Assembly (NCBI RefSeq): GCF_029227915.1
Contig: NC_079883.1
Location: forward strand, 22,692,001-22,756,000
DNA length: 64,000 nt
Direction of reading: 5' to 3'
Source: Hydractinia symbiolongicarpus
Lineage: Eukaryota > Cnidaria > Hydrozoa > Anthoathecata > Hydractiniidae
In this document: positions 35,464 through 47,487 of the stretch, one piece after another
How positions within the stretch are numbered: the first letter of the stretch is position 1
Layout: every line of letters starts with the position of its first letter
The notes under the pieces: generated by a model
The model's input: the letters and a program-made list of their open reading frames with translations, nothing else
The model's database searches: none
What the model was told of the DNA's origin: nothing
Program-made: the position numbers and the translations under genes

Positions 35464-36531
35464 CTGATCAATGTTGGACCCCAAAAATTATGAAATTCTG
35501 GGAAACCCGAGGTTATGTAATTTAAGTTTCCCTGAAATAAAGTTTTGGTGAACATTACTATTTATTCAGTTGTTTAAGATCGCAAAGATACAATTTTACA
35601 TTTTTTTAATGGTACCTCTGTATTTCCACAATTTTGTTATGTTGCAATAACGAATTTGGTAAATCTCATTTTTAAACTCTATCTTGTATTTTTTTGAATT
35701 TTACCATGGTAAACATTTCATTGACTTGGAATTGCAAATTATGTGGACCAAACCAGAGTTCTATTGTGTACATACGAGCTCTCGTGTGCTTGTTGTATCT
35801 CCATCATATGGGATGTTTCGAAACTGTGATTTTACTCCTTACGTAGTTTCTAGTAAGTTACTGAATAAACATAGGTTTGTATTTCTAATTTTAAAAATTC
35901 TGAGGTAAATTAAAGATCACAGACATTCTCTAGAATGATTAATGTGCATTGCCAACTCCTTGAGTGTTCTACTGTGTATTACACTAACGACTCAAATTAA
36001 GTTGTTATAGCTACTGCACGCCGTGTTTAGATATATGCTACACCTAACCATCTGTGGCAGGCTTAGTGTTTCTTAAATCATCCGTTTAAGCCTGAAATGT
36101 TTCTTAAATGTTTCTTGTTTTTTAGACATTTTTAGCCTCGTGATTCTTAAACTCGTATTTCTTCTGCTGAATGTATGTTAATTTTGCCTTCTTTCCTTTT
36201 AAAAATCTTTCTTTATTCTGTTTTTAAGATGATCCCATTCATTATCAATTTCTGATCTGTTCAACATAGATTTCTCCATTTTTGGATAATTTAGAAGATC
36301 CTTCTTGTTTTGTTCCTTACCATCACACTGGCTATTTTAAATGTTTCTTAATGTGTTATCATTTTGAGCTTCCTGTTTCTTAAACTTAAAAAACACAACG
36401 TGGATGTCACACACTAAAAGTTGGGTTGCATGCCCCAACGTTCTCTATAGCGAGTTTTTTTTTATCAAATCTGCCTATATTTTGTATATTTAATATCTAT
36501 AGTAAATTGAGTAGTATTTTCTACATGGTTA

Positions 36532-39178
36532 ATGAAGTTGTCATCTCTATTTGCGATATGTCTGACACTTGTTTCAGTTGAAGCGTCGAAACATCATTAT
36601 GTTACAAAAACACTACAAAGCTTACAGAATGCATCTTTGTTTTACGAAAAGAATTTTAAAGAGGTGAATTTGGATTCTATATTTGGTTTGCGCGCAGCTG
36701 AAGGTACCATATTTTTTGTTTACATCACCTGATGTTTTTATTTCACCTTACTTGTTTTTGACTTCACCTTACTTGTTTTTGACTTACCTTGCGAAATTAA
36801 TACTTTCGAATTTGCCCCGTATTTGTATATTTGTACTTTAATTTCGCATTTTTTAAATAAGGACGGACATTCGTAATCTCTTATTTCGCGTTATACCTCG
36901 TTTGCAACTTTTTTTGTAAATGCATATCAAACGAAATCAGATATTTAACGTTATTGATTGGTCATCTTAACTTCGCAATTTTAATAAAAAATGTGCGCAT
37001 TTGCTATGTTTTATTTATGTTTTGCTATGTTTTGCAGTCTATTTCTTTCTTTAAAATATTCATGTGAATCATGAACTTCCAAAACATATAGGTTACAAAG
37101 ACAAAGCTGTTAATATGAAAAATTAGAATACAAAAATGTTGATTTTAGGCGCTCTACACAATTTGATACATCACCACCAAAGTGAACTGGCTGGGTACGG
37201 AAAAAATGTTGACGGGGTGTATCAAAAAATACATCGTATCGCCGTCACAGCACTGTCTCATCTGAAAAGGACTGGTGACGCATACTATTATGCATTCAGT
37301 GAAGTTGTCAGCAAGAGATGGTATTATGAATCTTTTTTGCGCCCTCCTAGTAAGCAGTTGCCTAAAAGTGAACCAATCGCTGACGAGATCTCTGAGGAAT
37401 TTAGCGATCAATGCATGAGGGATTTGCTAGGTACGCAAAATGTACATTCAAAAGAAAAATGTGTTGTCAGTTATGAGTGTTGGAAAGCGATGACCCGATT
37501 CGGAGCAACTGGATATTATTTGACTCACCAAGCTTTGTTTTTCATCCTAACGGACGTCAACGGTATGTTGTTTTGTTTTTGCGTATTATGTGGCGTTCGG
37601 CTGTCTGTGTGTCTGTGTGTTCTGCAAAATATACCAAGCACTTCGTAACCAATCGGTTACTATACCATACGCTCCTCTTATAGTTTCGCATCTTGTTTAT
37701 TTATCCTATTTTCAGCAGGAGTAATGGGCAAATAAATTTGGGTTTTTTAATTAAGTTTTGCGAAATTGTAGCGGTAAGATTTAAATTCCAATACCGGTTG
37801 AGCCACTCTTGGATAATATTGTTACGGGATCAGCTATTACTTTTCCCTTTGCGTGAACAAAAATTAGTTTTGAGAATTTTTAAGCTCATTGCAACTATTG
37901 TGTACAGCTTGTAACGCTGGTCAGGAAAATGTATAGCATCATGTGCTTAAACGGTTAGGGAGATGGGTTTAAGGATTTTAGATGACGTCATTAACCTGTG
38001 GGTTACAAAACAAGCGAGTTGGCTTAGCCTTGGTGAACTGGCCCACTTTTGGTCCTAAGTAGACCCTAGTTACCCTGGTGGCAGTTGGCGTCAGCGACTA
38101 AAATAAATAATTCTTTTTAACTAACTGGTGCATGTTTTTAAAGCTGAAGTCATTACACCACCACGCGAGTAAGAGATAAAAGATTGAGTATTCTAATGTT
38201 ATCTTGAAACTTTGGTATTTATCTGTCGAGCTATCCCTGTCTGCTGTAATCACTACTATTTTGGTGGTCCCCTACTTGATTATCTACCAACACCGTCCAC
38301 ATACATATACAAATACATATACATATATATGCAAAATAACAAAAATATTTATTTGAAGTAAGGACACATATACTTATGGAAAGGTAATCTGTCATTTGGA
38401 TTTTTTCAGATTGTATGGCCGACATTGAAATGAGGTACGGTTATAAGAAAGACGCTCATTTCACCTACATGGGATCGCAGATTTTATCGCAGATGACTGA
38501 ATTGTACCAGCAAGGCGTACAATCTGCTGAAGATAGAGACCTTTTTCTTGAACAAGGTGTCGTTTGTAAGTGGCTGGGGATAGATTCTTGCTTCAATTTG
38601 GAGTGGTTGGAGGCTGCGTTAACTTGGCAGGATTCAAGTGGTTGTATTCGTGAAACACAAGAAAACGACGAAGATGAAGAGGAAGAAGGGGACATGGCTG
38701 ATGAAAAGTACGGGTTTTCTACTTTAGTATACATCTGGATGGTTTTTTGAATGTGGTTAAAACTAAAGTTGAAAGGATGTGATTTAGCAATGTTTTAACA
38801 ATGCTAGATTTTAATTTTTTTTAGTGATGACACAAAACGAAAATTATTAATGGAACAAACTGTATCTGGTACGAATCCTTTTGTTTGTTTGTTTGTTTTT
38901 GTTAGAACAAGCACCGTTTATGTTGCAGTACTATAACGTTTCTCTGTTTTTCTCTTACAGGCGGGTGTTTATCACATGCAACTGGCCTGTACGTAGCATA
39001 TATTGCCGCTTCGTTGCACTGGTTATTAACAGAATACAAAGATGATATATTTCTTGCGCCTGTTTTAAGTGTTAATCCAAAGTTAATTTATTCAGTTCCG
39101 TTCTTTTTTGTATTTTTGGTATTAGTTGGAAGATACTGTAAAAGACGAATGTTTTGCAGAAATTGGCGCCTCATTTAG
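36532..39178 (+). CDS. C16orf89: C16orf89-like protein (UPF0764/DUF4735 family)
   Basis: Five exons, 36532-36703, 37149-37562, 38410-38707, 38825-38868 and 38961-39178, phase-consistent, 381 aa. Residues 1-18 form a signal peptide (hydrophobic core LFAICLTLVSV). The body matches vertebrate C16orf89: LLGT ... SYECWKAMT, then GYYLTHQALFF, DCMADIEMRYG, a NLEWLEAALTWQ segment followed by an acidic stretch (EENDEDEEEGD-like), and GGCLSHATGLYVAYIAASLH near the C-terminus. Unlike the human protein, the end carries a hydrophobic segment (about 350-368) followed by a basic Cys/Arg-rich tail, so it may be membrane-anchored. The family's biochemical role is unknown; the human gene is expressed in thyroid. 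Confidence 0.9.
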
Positions 39179-39235
39179 TGAAGTTTTTTTAAAAATGTAA
39201 TTTTATTAAAAATTTTATAAAATGCTTTTATCTTG

Positions 39236-39445
39236 CAGTACTCACTATAACTCGACTTTCTGTTACTTGAACCTCTCTTAACTCGAACTGTTTTTCTTCT
39301 AGCACTGCCCGTTGCTGCTGGGATCAAATCATTAAAAATAAGGTATAATACCATAGAATCATGCTAAACTGAAAAATAGAACAACTTTGTTTATCTCGAA
39401 CGATTTTTTACCTCTGTGCGTGTTCGAGTTATAGAAAGTCTACTG
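39236..39445. repeat. Pogo-like MITE
   Basis: Ends CAGTACTCACTATAACTCGA and complement CAGTAGACTTTCTATAACTC, both starting CAGTA and containing CTATAACTCGA, typical of pogo-type MITEs. TA is present only at the right border. Confidence 0.65.
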
Positions 39446-39612
39446 TAATTGCGAATTTATAAAAATTCTTAAAATCTTTTTACTGAAATTGTATTTTTTT
39501 TTTTTTTACAAAATTATTAAAAATATTATTGCTTTTCCAGTTGTTCTGGCTTGCGTAAATTAAAGGTCGTTTTTCATTGACATAGAAAGTGTTAACCCTA
39601 TTTGGTGAGGGA

Positions 39613-40480
39613 GGGGGGCATAAAGTGACTGCGGCATTTTCAAAGTCTCATAACTTTTTAAGTACTGAATAAAATTCCTTGACGTTTTGTGACTTTTCCT
39701 AACTTTTAATGGACTTTCAGAAAATAAAAAAACATTTATTTCCAAAAATTGTCCTGTCAATGTCACTTTGTCCTTCATTGACAGGTGGTCATATCAACTT
39801 TTGATGTAGTGCTAAAAATAAATGTTTTCCGAACTAACAAGTTGTATAAATATTTGATTATGTACGTGACAGTGACAAAAAGTTATCATACAATATGGAC
39901 ATGCATTCTGTGTAATTTGTAGACCAGAATATTTGGTTATTTACAGACCGGAATATTTCTATTTCTCTATTTCCATTGTTATACGATGACGTCATAGGTA
40001 ATTTTGTCATATGTCAATGCAAATTGTCTTGATTAATTAGTTACTGTCATAAGTGCTAATAGATGTACCAAGTTTTCATCCATGACAGCTACTAACAATA
40101 AAGTTCTCAAATATCAATTTTTTTAAAAAAATTATTGAAGATTTGAATTCTGATCGATTTCTATTTTCTCCTTAGAGAATTCCTTTGTCTTTATACCACC
40201 TGTTAATGTTCCTAATAATATCTTACATTCTTATATTACTTTTTTAATGACTAGTACTGTAAATAGTTTTAAAAAAGATAAGAAAAGAGGATTTCCAAGA
40301 AAAACATATTTTCGTCAACCATTGTATCATTATGTCGTCATCGCTTCCTGGGATGACATGTCAACCCAAATATTTTGTCACTAATTAAGTCACAACATAT
40401 TGATGCTTCTTTGTGCTAAGGTTCGTCACTTAAAACCAAACTAAACAAAAGTTACAGCCCGCTGGCACTTTATGCCCCCC
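39613..40480. repeat. 0.87-kb inverted-repeat element
   Basis: Perfect 15-bp inverted pair GGGGGGCATAAAGTG (39613-39627; complement 40466-40480), with weaker similarity extending outwards to CCCT at both sides. The left side is preceded by TTAA (39592-39595), which hints at a TTAA-type transposon, but the right border lacks it. No coding content. Confidence 0.55.
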
Positions 40481-41602
40481 ATACTTACCAGGGAACTTTT
40501 TTTTGTTGTAGTGCGTGGTAGAAAAGATACAAAACATTTTTTTATTTTTTATGAAGTTACCAGTCATTTGATACGGGTGATTTAACAAGTTACTATATAT
40601 TTCAATATTTTTTAAAAATTGGATGCAGGTGTGTATTTAGCAGGCCAGAATATGTTCACAAGTAAATTATTCATAGTCAATGTAACAGATCACTGGATAG
40701 AACTGAAAGCGCGATTAAAAACTTTTATTGTGGGTCAATTTTATTAAACGGCTTAAATTTGATATATGCTTTTGAATGACAGACAGAAATATCTTCATGT
40801 AATGCAACTGGTTTATGTCTCTCACCATATATACTGTTTTCATAGAATTCTAACGTGGATCTTAATTCGCAAAAAAACTTTCATTTCAGCGTTCTGTCAG
40901 TTACTGATAGCATTGGAAACAAATGTTTAAGCTAAACTGAATGTCGGAATCAAAACAGAAGTTAATATTAACGTCATTTTTTTCCCTAAGGGATTGAAAT
41001 ACAGCCCGACGAGTTACTTTTTTAAAATTTTATTATTTTACTTCAAGACCTTCGCTAGTGCTCAGACCTGCGAGGTATGAAACTTTGCAATTGCGGTTTC
41101 AATGGTTCTTGGTAACGTCATCAACCCGTCGTTTCCGAAACAGGTGGGTCCCAGGTGGTCCTTAGTTACCTACGCGGTAAAAGATAACTGTTTCCAAATT
41201 ATGATTGACGTGTCTTTCTTTTTATTTAATTATTTATTTTTAATGTTTACATCTGTGGAATAACTATTGTGGTCTCTATATTTTGAAAGAATCAGTAATT
41301 TATATAAATTACGTTTTTTTAAATACTCGATTTTTATGTACATGAAACATTTACAAGTTCAAATGGACACCCTTGACCAAAAGTTAGGCGAGTCTTAACG
41401 CCCATTCGAACTCGCAGACTCGTTTCTTACTTCAAACTGTGGCGTTCATAACTATTTTTATTTTTTCGTAATCATTATCTTCAATTTTATAAGAATACTA
41501 ACCTTGAAAACTGAACAATAAAAAACAAAATAGGAAAAACTTTAGGCTCAAAATAAAGAAGAAATCGAGTCTAATTTCATCAAAAAATAAGACCAATCCT
41601 AG

Positions 41603-41703
41603 CAACCTTATCCCCAGGGCATCGTGTGTGATATATAGACGGTGATACGAATATATTGTAGTCTCAATGTCAGGAAAGATAAAAGATGCTCTGGGAACGA
41701 GCT
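41603..41703. repeat. MITE of the CCTCGTNCCCAGGG family
   Basis: Starts AACCTTATCCCCAGGGCATC and ends GATGCTCTGGGAACGAGCT, inverted relative to each other. Other copies: 14878, 42112, 44018, 50512, 52640, 53946, 54599, 55179, 56049, 58139 and 58289. Confidence 0.65.
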
Positions 41704-41819
41704 GTGAAATAATATTCATATTGGCTCGATTGATCAGAAACACAAATCTTAAAGCAAATTAAAAACAATTCATTCTCAATTTTCTTTCACTCTATTTCTC
41801 CAATTGGTCACGTAAAGCT

Positions 41820-41960
41820 GAATCTTCACTGGACGATTTTGGCGACGATTTTTGTGACGAAAAGTAGAAACCAATTCAACTTTTCGTCTTGACGAAAATT
41901 GCGACCATTCAAATTCGAGTATTGATGACGATCGTCGTAAGAATCGTCCCGTGGAGATTC
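41820..41960. repeat. Foldback MITE, 141 bp
   Basis: 30-bp inverted ends with five mismatches (GAATCTTCACTGGACGATT against GAATCTCCACGGGACGATT). The interior contains further inverted GACGAAAA/TTTTCGTC motifs. Confidence 0.65.
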
Positions 41961-42111
41961 GCCTTAAGTGTACAGCTGTTATGTGTAACGGTTTAATGGC
42001 GTAAGACCTATTCAAATAAATATCTAAAGCACTTGTCAGAGACATAAATATTACGACGAGTACAATACGTAAGTGCAAATAGCATCACGCAATGTTTTCT
42101 TTGTATATAAG

Positions 42112-42260
42112 TACTTTGTACCCAGCCCTCAAAAAATAAAATAATGTTAGTATGTGCTTGGAGGGTAATAAAAGGGATAACAAGCACTGATAAATCAAGG
42201 CTTTCATGTGAGCATCGAGGTTTTACCAAAAAAAACCTACATGCCCTGGGTACGAGGTTG
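42112..42260. repeat. MITE of the CCTCGTNCCCAGGG family
   Basis: Left TTTGTACCCAGCCCTC, right GCCCTGGGTACGAGGTTGG; inverted ends with a diverged interior. Confidence 0.55.
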
Positions 42261-43763
42261 GCATGTTAGTCAAAATGCATAGGAAAACTTAAGGTTCTAG
42301 TACTTTTTCTGATTATAAGTTGCGATTCAGCCATTATACCAATTGTGCACACAAAGATTAGAAATAATTTTTTTTCGTTGTAGTTTGCTCCTTGTAAAAT
42401 GTTGCACCCTTTATGACGTCATTACTCGAATTCGTCAGTTAACTTATGTCTGTGCTTTAACGATTTGAGATTATTAATAGAAGATGCTTAAAAAACTAAA
42501 TATAGGGATTCACTTGTATGTATGCACGCAATTTCGAATGCTAACCCCCGTTTTATAATGAAATAAAAATAGGTCGACGTCACAGCAGAAATGAAAACAC
42601 TGACATGATAAAATAGGTTTTTTATTTTTATTTGCAACCATCTGCAGCTTCAATACAACGTCTTAAGTGCTCGTTTCTGGTCCGCATTTTACACGGTAAA
42701 AAATAGCAGGATCAACAAGTTAATCGATAAAAAAAAATTTAAATGGATATTATATTCAAAATTGCTAGACGATCTATTCACTATGTTTAATACTTTACAA
42801 AATTTCAAAATTGTTTCCAAAAAAGAGGTATAGAGGTTTTAACAAACGGAATAGAAAAATGGAATTTGAAAGTAGTGTGAATAACCTTGAGTAAACTGAT
42901 GTAGTTCAACCCCAAATCAAAGGAAGTCTCACTTATTAAGAGAATGGCTCAATCGAGACGTTTGCCAAGTTAGTCGAAATACTCGCTCAGTGTAGGTTCC
43001 ACTGAGCTTAATTTTTGGCTACTAAATAATATTGACCTTTGTATATTATAAGAATGTTAAAAAGAAAACCACGAAAATTAAAGTTTTTACAATATAATAG
43101 AAAAATAATAGAATAGAATAGAAAAATATTACAATAAAACAAAAGAATATTACAATAGAAGAATTAAAAACAAAAATATATTTTTTTGGTTTTTTGCTAA
43201 TGCGATTGAGAATATTTTTTTGTTAGGATCTATGCGTAGCGAATGAATTTAAGCTACTTCTCAATTTTATAGGTGATGTTGTCTCAAAAAGACATGTACC
43301 TTAACAACAACAGATTCGTGCAATCCAAATAACAGGGGGTAACTATTTGTTCGGACTTATTTTACACAAACTTTAGAAGGACGTCACAAATGTTTATATA
43401 AGAAAAATACAATATACTCTCCTCTCTGTGCTGAAAAGAAACTTCAAGTTATTTTTAAGTTGTTTCAGGTACGTAGCATGTCATTCGGTTAATAATAAAC
43501 TTTGAAATTTAATTGGTGGATGATTGCATCACAGCATTTAAAGAACCAATCATCACCCTGGATTACTTGGTTGTCGGTGACAACAGGACTTTAAAACGCA
43601 AGAACTTGTTAGTCGTCAGTAGAATACTTTTTTCAAGTGTCTTTAGAACTTTGTTTTGGTTTCGTGATTGAGTGTCATGGTGTCATATGATAAAATTATT
43701 CCATTTGAAGTGTAAAGAAAATGACACAAGAATTATTTGATAAGAGTTTAATTGATAACTGTT

Positions 43764-43940
43764 AAAAGTAAAAAGTAAATTAAAAACAATAAATGTTTAA
43801 AAATCAAGCAAAAGCTTTTAATTATAAATCATCATCAATGCTACCTCAGTGCTAACCCCTTAGCACTGATGATGATTTATATCAAAAAGCTTATGCTTGA
43901 TTTTTAAACATTTATTGTTTTTAATTGACTTTTTACTTTT
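43764..43940. repeat. Near-perfect 177-bp palindrome
   Basis: The whole stretch folds into one hairpin: outer arms of about 60 bp (AAAAGTAAAAAGT ... ATAAATGTTTAAAAATCAAG and complement) with few mismatches, then ATAAATCATCATCA, and a tip TCAGTGCTAA-CCCC-TTAGCACTGA. A foldback MITE or hairpin precursor; no coding content. Confidence 0.85.
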
Positions 43941-44017
43941 ATTATTCAACTAATGATGTACATATTTAACATTTATTGATAACTGTTGTTTTATTCCTAG
44001 AGAAAATTTATCATTAC

Positions 44018-44090
44018 CTCGTTCCCAGGGCATCTTGTATCGTTTGTTCGCACCGCTGTCTTGATGTCAAAAAGATATAAGAAGCCCGGG
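44018..44090. repeat. MITE of the CCTCGTNCCCAGGG family
   Basis: Begins ACCTCGTTCCCAGGGCATCT; the right end (AGAAGCCCGGGGCTTGA) is degenerate. Confidence 0.55.
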
Positions 44091-44603
44091 GCTTGAATTT
44101 GATATATCATGCGAATAGCTGATTACTTTACCGTCTTTTTTAACTTAAACTTTTAAATTCTAGACGCTAAGAAAAACAAGAAGTCCTGTCAGCAAGTCCA
44201 AGTAGGAATTGTTATGAGAATGTAATGCTAGTAGACATGCTGGGTAAACATTCTTAACTTCGTGTTTATTGTATTGTCAGTTTATAAAGACAACATAAGC
44301 TGTGTTTGCTTTAAACAAAAAATTTCTGGCGTTCAAAGAAACCAACGTTGTGTCTAAAAAATTAATTTGTACACGGGGTAGATATCTCGTGACAAAAACT
44401 TTATCACAAGCATTAAAAGAGTGTTTTCTGGTTACTATAGAACTTAGTGAGGCTTTTTGTATATGCTTTTGGTATTGCATGTTACATCCGTGTACATGTA
44501 CATTGTAAGAGGATAAATAAATGAAAATCATCAATATGATTTTGTACAAAATTATTTTTTCTGCTTTTTATATTTTTTATTCATTGACAGTAAGCTAACT
44601 GTT

Positions 44604-44692
44604 ATTGCTGTTGTTTTTTGTCGTTGTTGTTGTTATTGTTATCATTAGTGTTGTTGTTGTTGTTGTCGTTGTTGTTGCTTCTGTCAATAAGT
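44604..44692 (+). repeat. (GTT)n-rich microsatellite
   Basis: Imperfect GTT repeats with TAT, GTC and GCT variants. Confidence 0.8.
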
Positions 44693-45271
44693 GCCGCGAA
44701 AGCTAACGCAAAAGTCATTGTTCTGATAACAACCAGGTTAAAATTAATGAATCGTTGTTTCAAATTTGCGAAATGTTTGCCGACCGGATGTTAGAGGTGT
44801 GCGAACAAAGTATGACATAGTTTTGTCACTTTTACTTCATAAATCGCAAAATTGCGATTTTTGTCATTAAAAAAAAATTTTTTGGAAAATCATTCAAAGC
44901 AGGCGATATAAGCACTCCATATTTGAAAATCTTTTACCATATTTGGGTGTGTTTTTATGTGTTAATTTTGTATTTACTGGTTATACGTTACCTGATTACG
45001 TTACTTGTATGTTAAAACATATCTCTTAAAATATTAGTAATAAAATTCATCTAAAAGAATTATGCGTTTCCCTTACAGGAAATAACGCAAAATGGAATCT
45101 GTTTTTAAATTATTTTTTTAGTACAACAATGATGGAAAGGATTTAACTACACTGGTACTACAAACAGGCGGTCAAGTTACACTGTAAAAAATAAACAAAA
45201 CACATAAAACTGCACGTAAAATCTTGAAGGAATGGTATAATGCATAAAGAGCTGATACATTACCAGGAATT

Positions 45272-46426
45272 ATGTTTAATACATCAATTGAGCATCACAC
45301 CTACAAAGTTAGTGACGAAGGGAGATTCGTAAAATTAACTGTGTTGATAACATTAGAATTGGTGGCATTCTTTGGCAACTTACTTTTCATTTTTGCAGTT
45401 TTCTACCGCCGTCCCATCCACAAACAAACAAGAACGTATATCTATCTTAGTTTTGTCTCGATAACCAATTTAGGAGCTGCCATATTTGTTATCCCGTTTC
45501 CAATTATAACGTTAGCAACAGGGAAATGGGCACTAGGTTCAGAAATGTGTTATTTTAATGGCTATATGAATTCGTTTTGGCTGACATCCTGCGTTTACTC
45601 TATAACTGTCTTGTCAGTGCACAAGTATTTCACAATAGCTCGACCCATGCTTCGAAACGCATCTTATAAACCTGTTGCTTACAGAATTTTTTTTACCATG
45701 ATCCTCTCGGTTGTTGTAACCACAATACCCTTCGCGAAGAATAGGGTTTACTTTAACCCGTACACAGCTCAATGCGCTATTAAAATTGATGATATTGGTT
45801 ACGTTGTTTATATCATATTAAGTTCATACTTCATACCCACCTTTATCAATGTTTTGGTGTATTGGAGAATATTCATCGCACTCGAAAAACACGGCAGACG
45901 ACTGAGATTTACCACCTTTTATAACGCAAACGTCATGGATGCACAGAAAAGAATGATGAAGACATTGTATTTAGCGTTTATGTCGTTTATATTCAGCTGG
46001 ACGCCGTTCTTTATTTATGCAGTTTTATACGTCGCACGAGATAAAAGCGCGTCATCGAAGTATTTTCTAGCGATAGCCTATATGGCTGGGTTTTCAAACA
46101 GCGCGTTTAACCCGTTATTATTTATATTTCGAAATCTACAAATAAAAAATTGCTGGTTGTCGGTTTTCAAGAAAAAAGAAATACCAAAGTTGGCGTTAGT
46201 GCCGTCACTCTCACGTCCCAATGAATCATTCGACGACGACAGACGAACGTCTTATTTTGGACCAGAATTGAATTTCGATTTTTCAACACAAAACGAACTG
46301 CGAAATAATTTTGGACACAGTGATGTCAGACTTTCAAGTTTCAAAGAATCGAACGAGATTGAAATCAAATTTGAAAGTGCACTTGAGATGTACGCTAACA
46401 ATCATACAGAAAGTTCCAAACTTTGA
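45272..46426 (+). CDS. Rhodopsin-family (class A) GPCR, intronless, 384 aa
   Basis: Seven membrane segments: TM1 ~22-46 (GN at 35-36), TM2 ~55-80, TM3 after C93, TM4 ~137-154, TM5 ~177-201 (P189), TM6 ~229-253 (FSWTP), TM7 ~264-287 (SNSAFNP). C93 and C168 can form the conserved disulphide, and N3 is an N-glycosylation site. The third inner loop is short and the C-tail of about 95 residues is Ser- and acid-rich. Asn66 replaces Asp2.50; HKY replaces DRY; NPLLF replaces NPxxY. The general pattern (GKWALGSEMC, VHKYFTIARP, SWTPFF) is like amine/melatonin/opsin-type receptors, but the ligand cannot be assigned. The ATG at 45272 is the only good start. It is separate from the receptor at 27115 and not closely similar to it. 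Confidence 0.92.
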   Translation: MFNTSIEHHTYKVSDEGRFVKLTVLITLELVAFFGNLLFIFAVFYRRPIHKQTRTYIYLSFVSITNLGAAIFVIPFPIITLATGKWALGSEMCYFNGYMNSFWLTSCVYSITVLSVHKYFTIARPMLRNASYKPVAYRIFFTMILSVVVTTIPFAKNRVYFNPYTAQCAIKIDDIGYVVYIILSSYFIPTFINVLVYWRIFIALEKHGRRLRFTTFYNANVMDAQKRMMKTLYLAFMSFIFSWTPFFIYAVLYVARDKSASSKYFLAIAYMAGFSNSAFNPLLFIFRNLQIKNCWLSVFKKKEIPKLALVPSLSRPNESFDDDRRTSYFGPELNFDFSTQNELRNNFGHSDVRLSSFKESNEIEIKFESALEMYANNHTESSKL

Positions 46427-46500
46427 AGATTTACACGTAACTTATTTAGTTCATTGGTTGGAAGATAAAGTTATGTTTCTATTTAAAAACAAGTTTAGTA

Positions 46501-46506
46501 AATAAA
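46501..46506 (+). promoter_or_regulatory. Polyadenylation signal AATAAA of the second GPCR
   Basis: 75 bp after the stop codon, in AT-rich sequence. Confidence 0.6.
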
Positions 46507-46644
46507 ATATATTAAGACTATAACATAATTCTTAGTTAACAATCTGGTTTAGCGTTTATATCTATTTTAATGGACAATAACACTACTGTTGAATGAACAG
46601 TTTACAGATATCTTTTAATAGCTTGATTGCTGCAGAAAGAAGAC

Positions 46645-46855
46645 GAGATGTCGTCGTCGTTGCTGTCGTCATCATCGCTGTTGTCGTCATTATTGTCGCT
46701 GTTGTGGTCGTCATCTTCGCTGTTGTTGTCGTTATTGTCGCTTTTGTCGTCGTTATTGTCGCTGTTGTCGAAGTCATCATCTCTTTTGCCGTCGTCATCG
46801 TCGTCATCGTCGTTGTCGTCGTCGCCATCGTCGTTATTGTTATTTTTATTATTTT
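46645..46855 (+). repeat. (GTC/GTT)n trinucleotide repeat
   Basis: About 210 bp of imperfect GTC, GTT, ATC and GCT triplets. All frames stay open for 75-100 codons, but the low-complexity translations (V/I, S/L or T/M-rich) are not coding. Confidence 0.9.
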
Positions 46856-47487
46856 AAAAAGGAAAACCTACCTACAACATCAATCCCAGAGCTTCTTCTG
46901 ATGAAAAAGCGTTCTTTTTAGTTAGCCACTTACAAGAAAACGAAAAAGCGATGGGTAGGAGATTGAAGCTACACTGATATTTTATGTACTCTAGGGTACC
47001 AAGTTATTAGGAATGAGGCCGGGACTTAAACGGGGAGGGATTGCACAATTGAGTGGTGTGGGATAATTGAACTGGGGTTGGAAAATGAGAAAACATGATA
47101 TTTTTTGAATCGCCTTATGTTTGCTTTATAAACTCAAATGATATATGCAGTGCAACATTGCTCCTCATTCTTTTCGTCAGACTTCTTGCTGTTTAAACTC
47201 GATTTCATTCAAAAGAAAATTGGCTGCATGTTTAAAATTAACAAGGGAAAAAAGTGTTGGCGGAAAAAACTTTAACTGCTTTTTTTGAAAATTCACAAAG
47301 GTTTTTGCAAAATTCAATTAGAAATGATCTCCGTGAATTTAGCTGCCATAAGAAAATAGTCGATTTTTTCCCTCAAATTGCAAAAAAATTCTAATATTGT
47401 AGAACCTCAAAAGTCATTTCCCGCAAAACTTTTGCTGTATCAAAGGGCCGCAAAAGTTTCTTCCGCAAACACTTTCTTCTCTGAGTA

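Larger units (their letters stand above)
35042..36531. other. Intergenic region between SDCCAG8 and the C16orf89-like gene
   Basis: Holds the SDCCAG8 3' UTR and, towards 36531, the promoter of the next gene on the same strand. Nothing else recognised. Confidence 0.5.
39179..45271. other. Gene-poor region rich in small inverted-repeat elements
   Basis: No protein gene recognised in 6 kb. It contains the elements listed separately (39236, 39613, 41603, 41820, 42112, 43764, 44018 and a GTT microsatellite). A stretch at about 41100-41190 resembles 37984-38090 (shared GGTCCTTAGTTACC-type sequence), an unclassified dispersed repeat. Confidence 0.55.

Noticed and set aside
44302-44549. Overlapping frames on both strands
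   Set aside because: Short antisense frames without domain content or splice support.
46583-46901. Valine/isoleucine-rich and Ser/Leu-rich frames on both strands
   Set aside because: Translation of an imperfect trinucleotide repeat.
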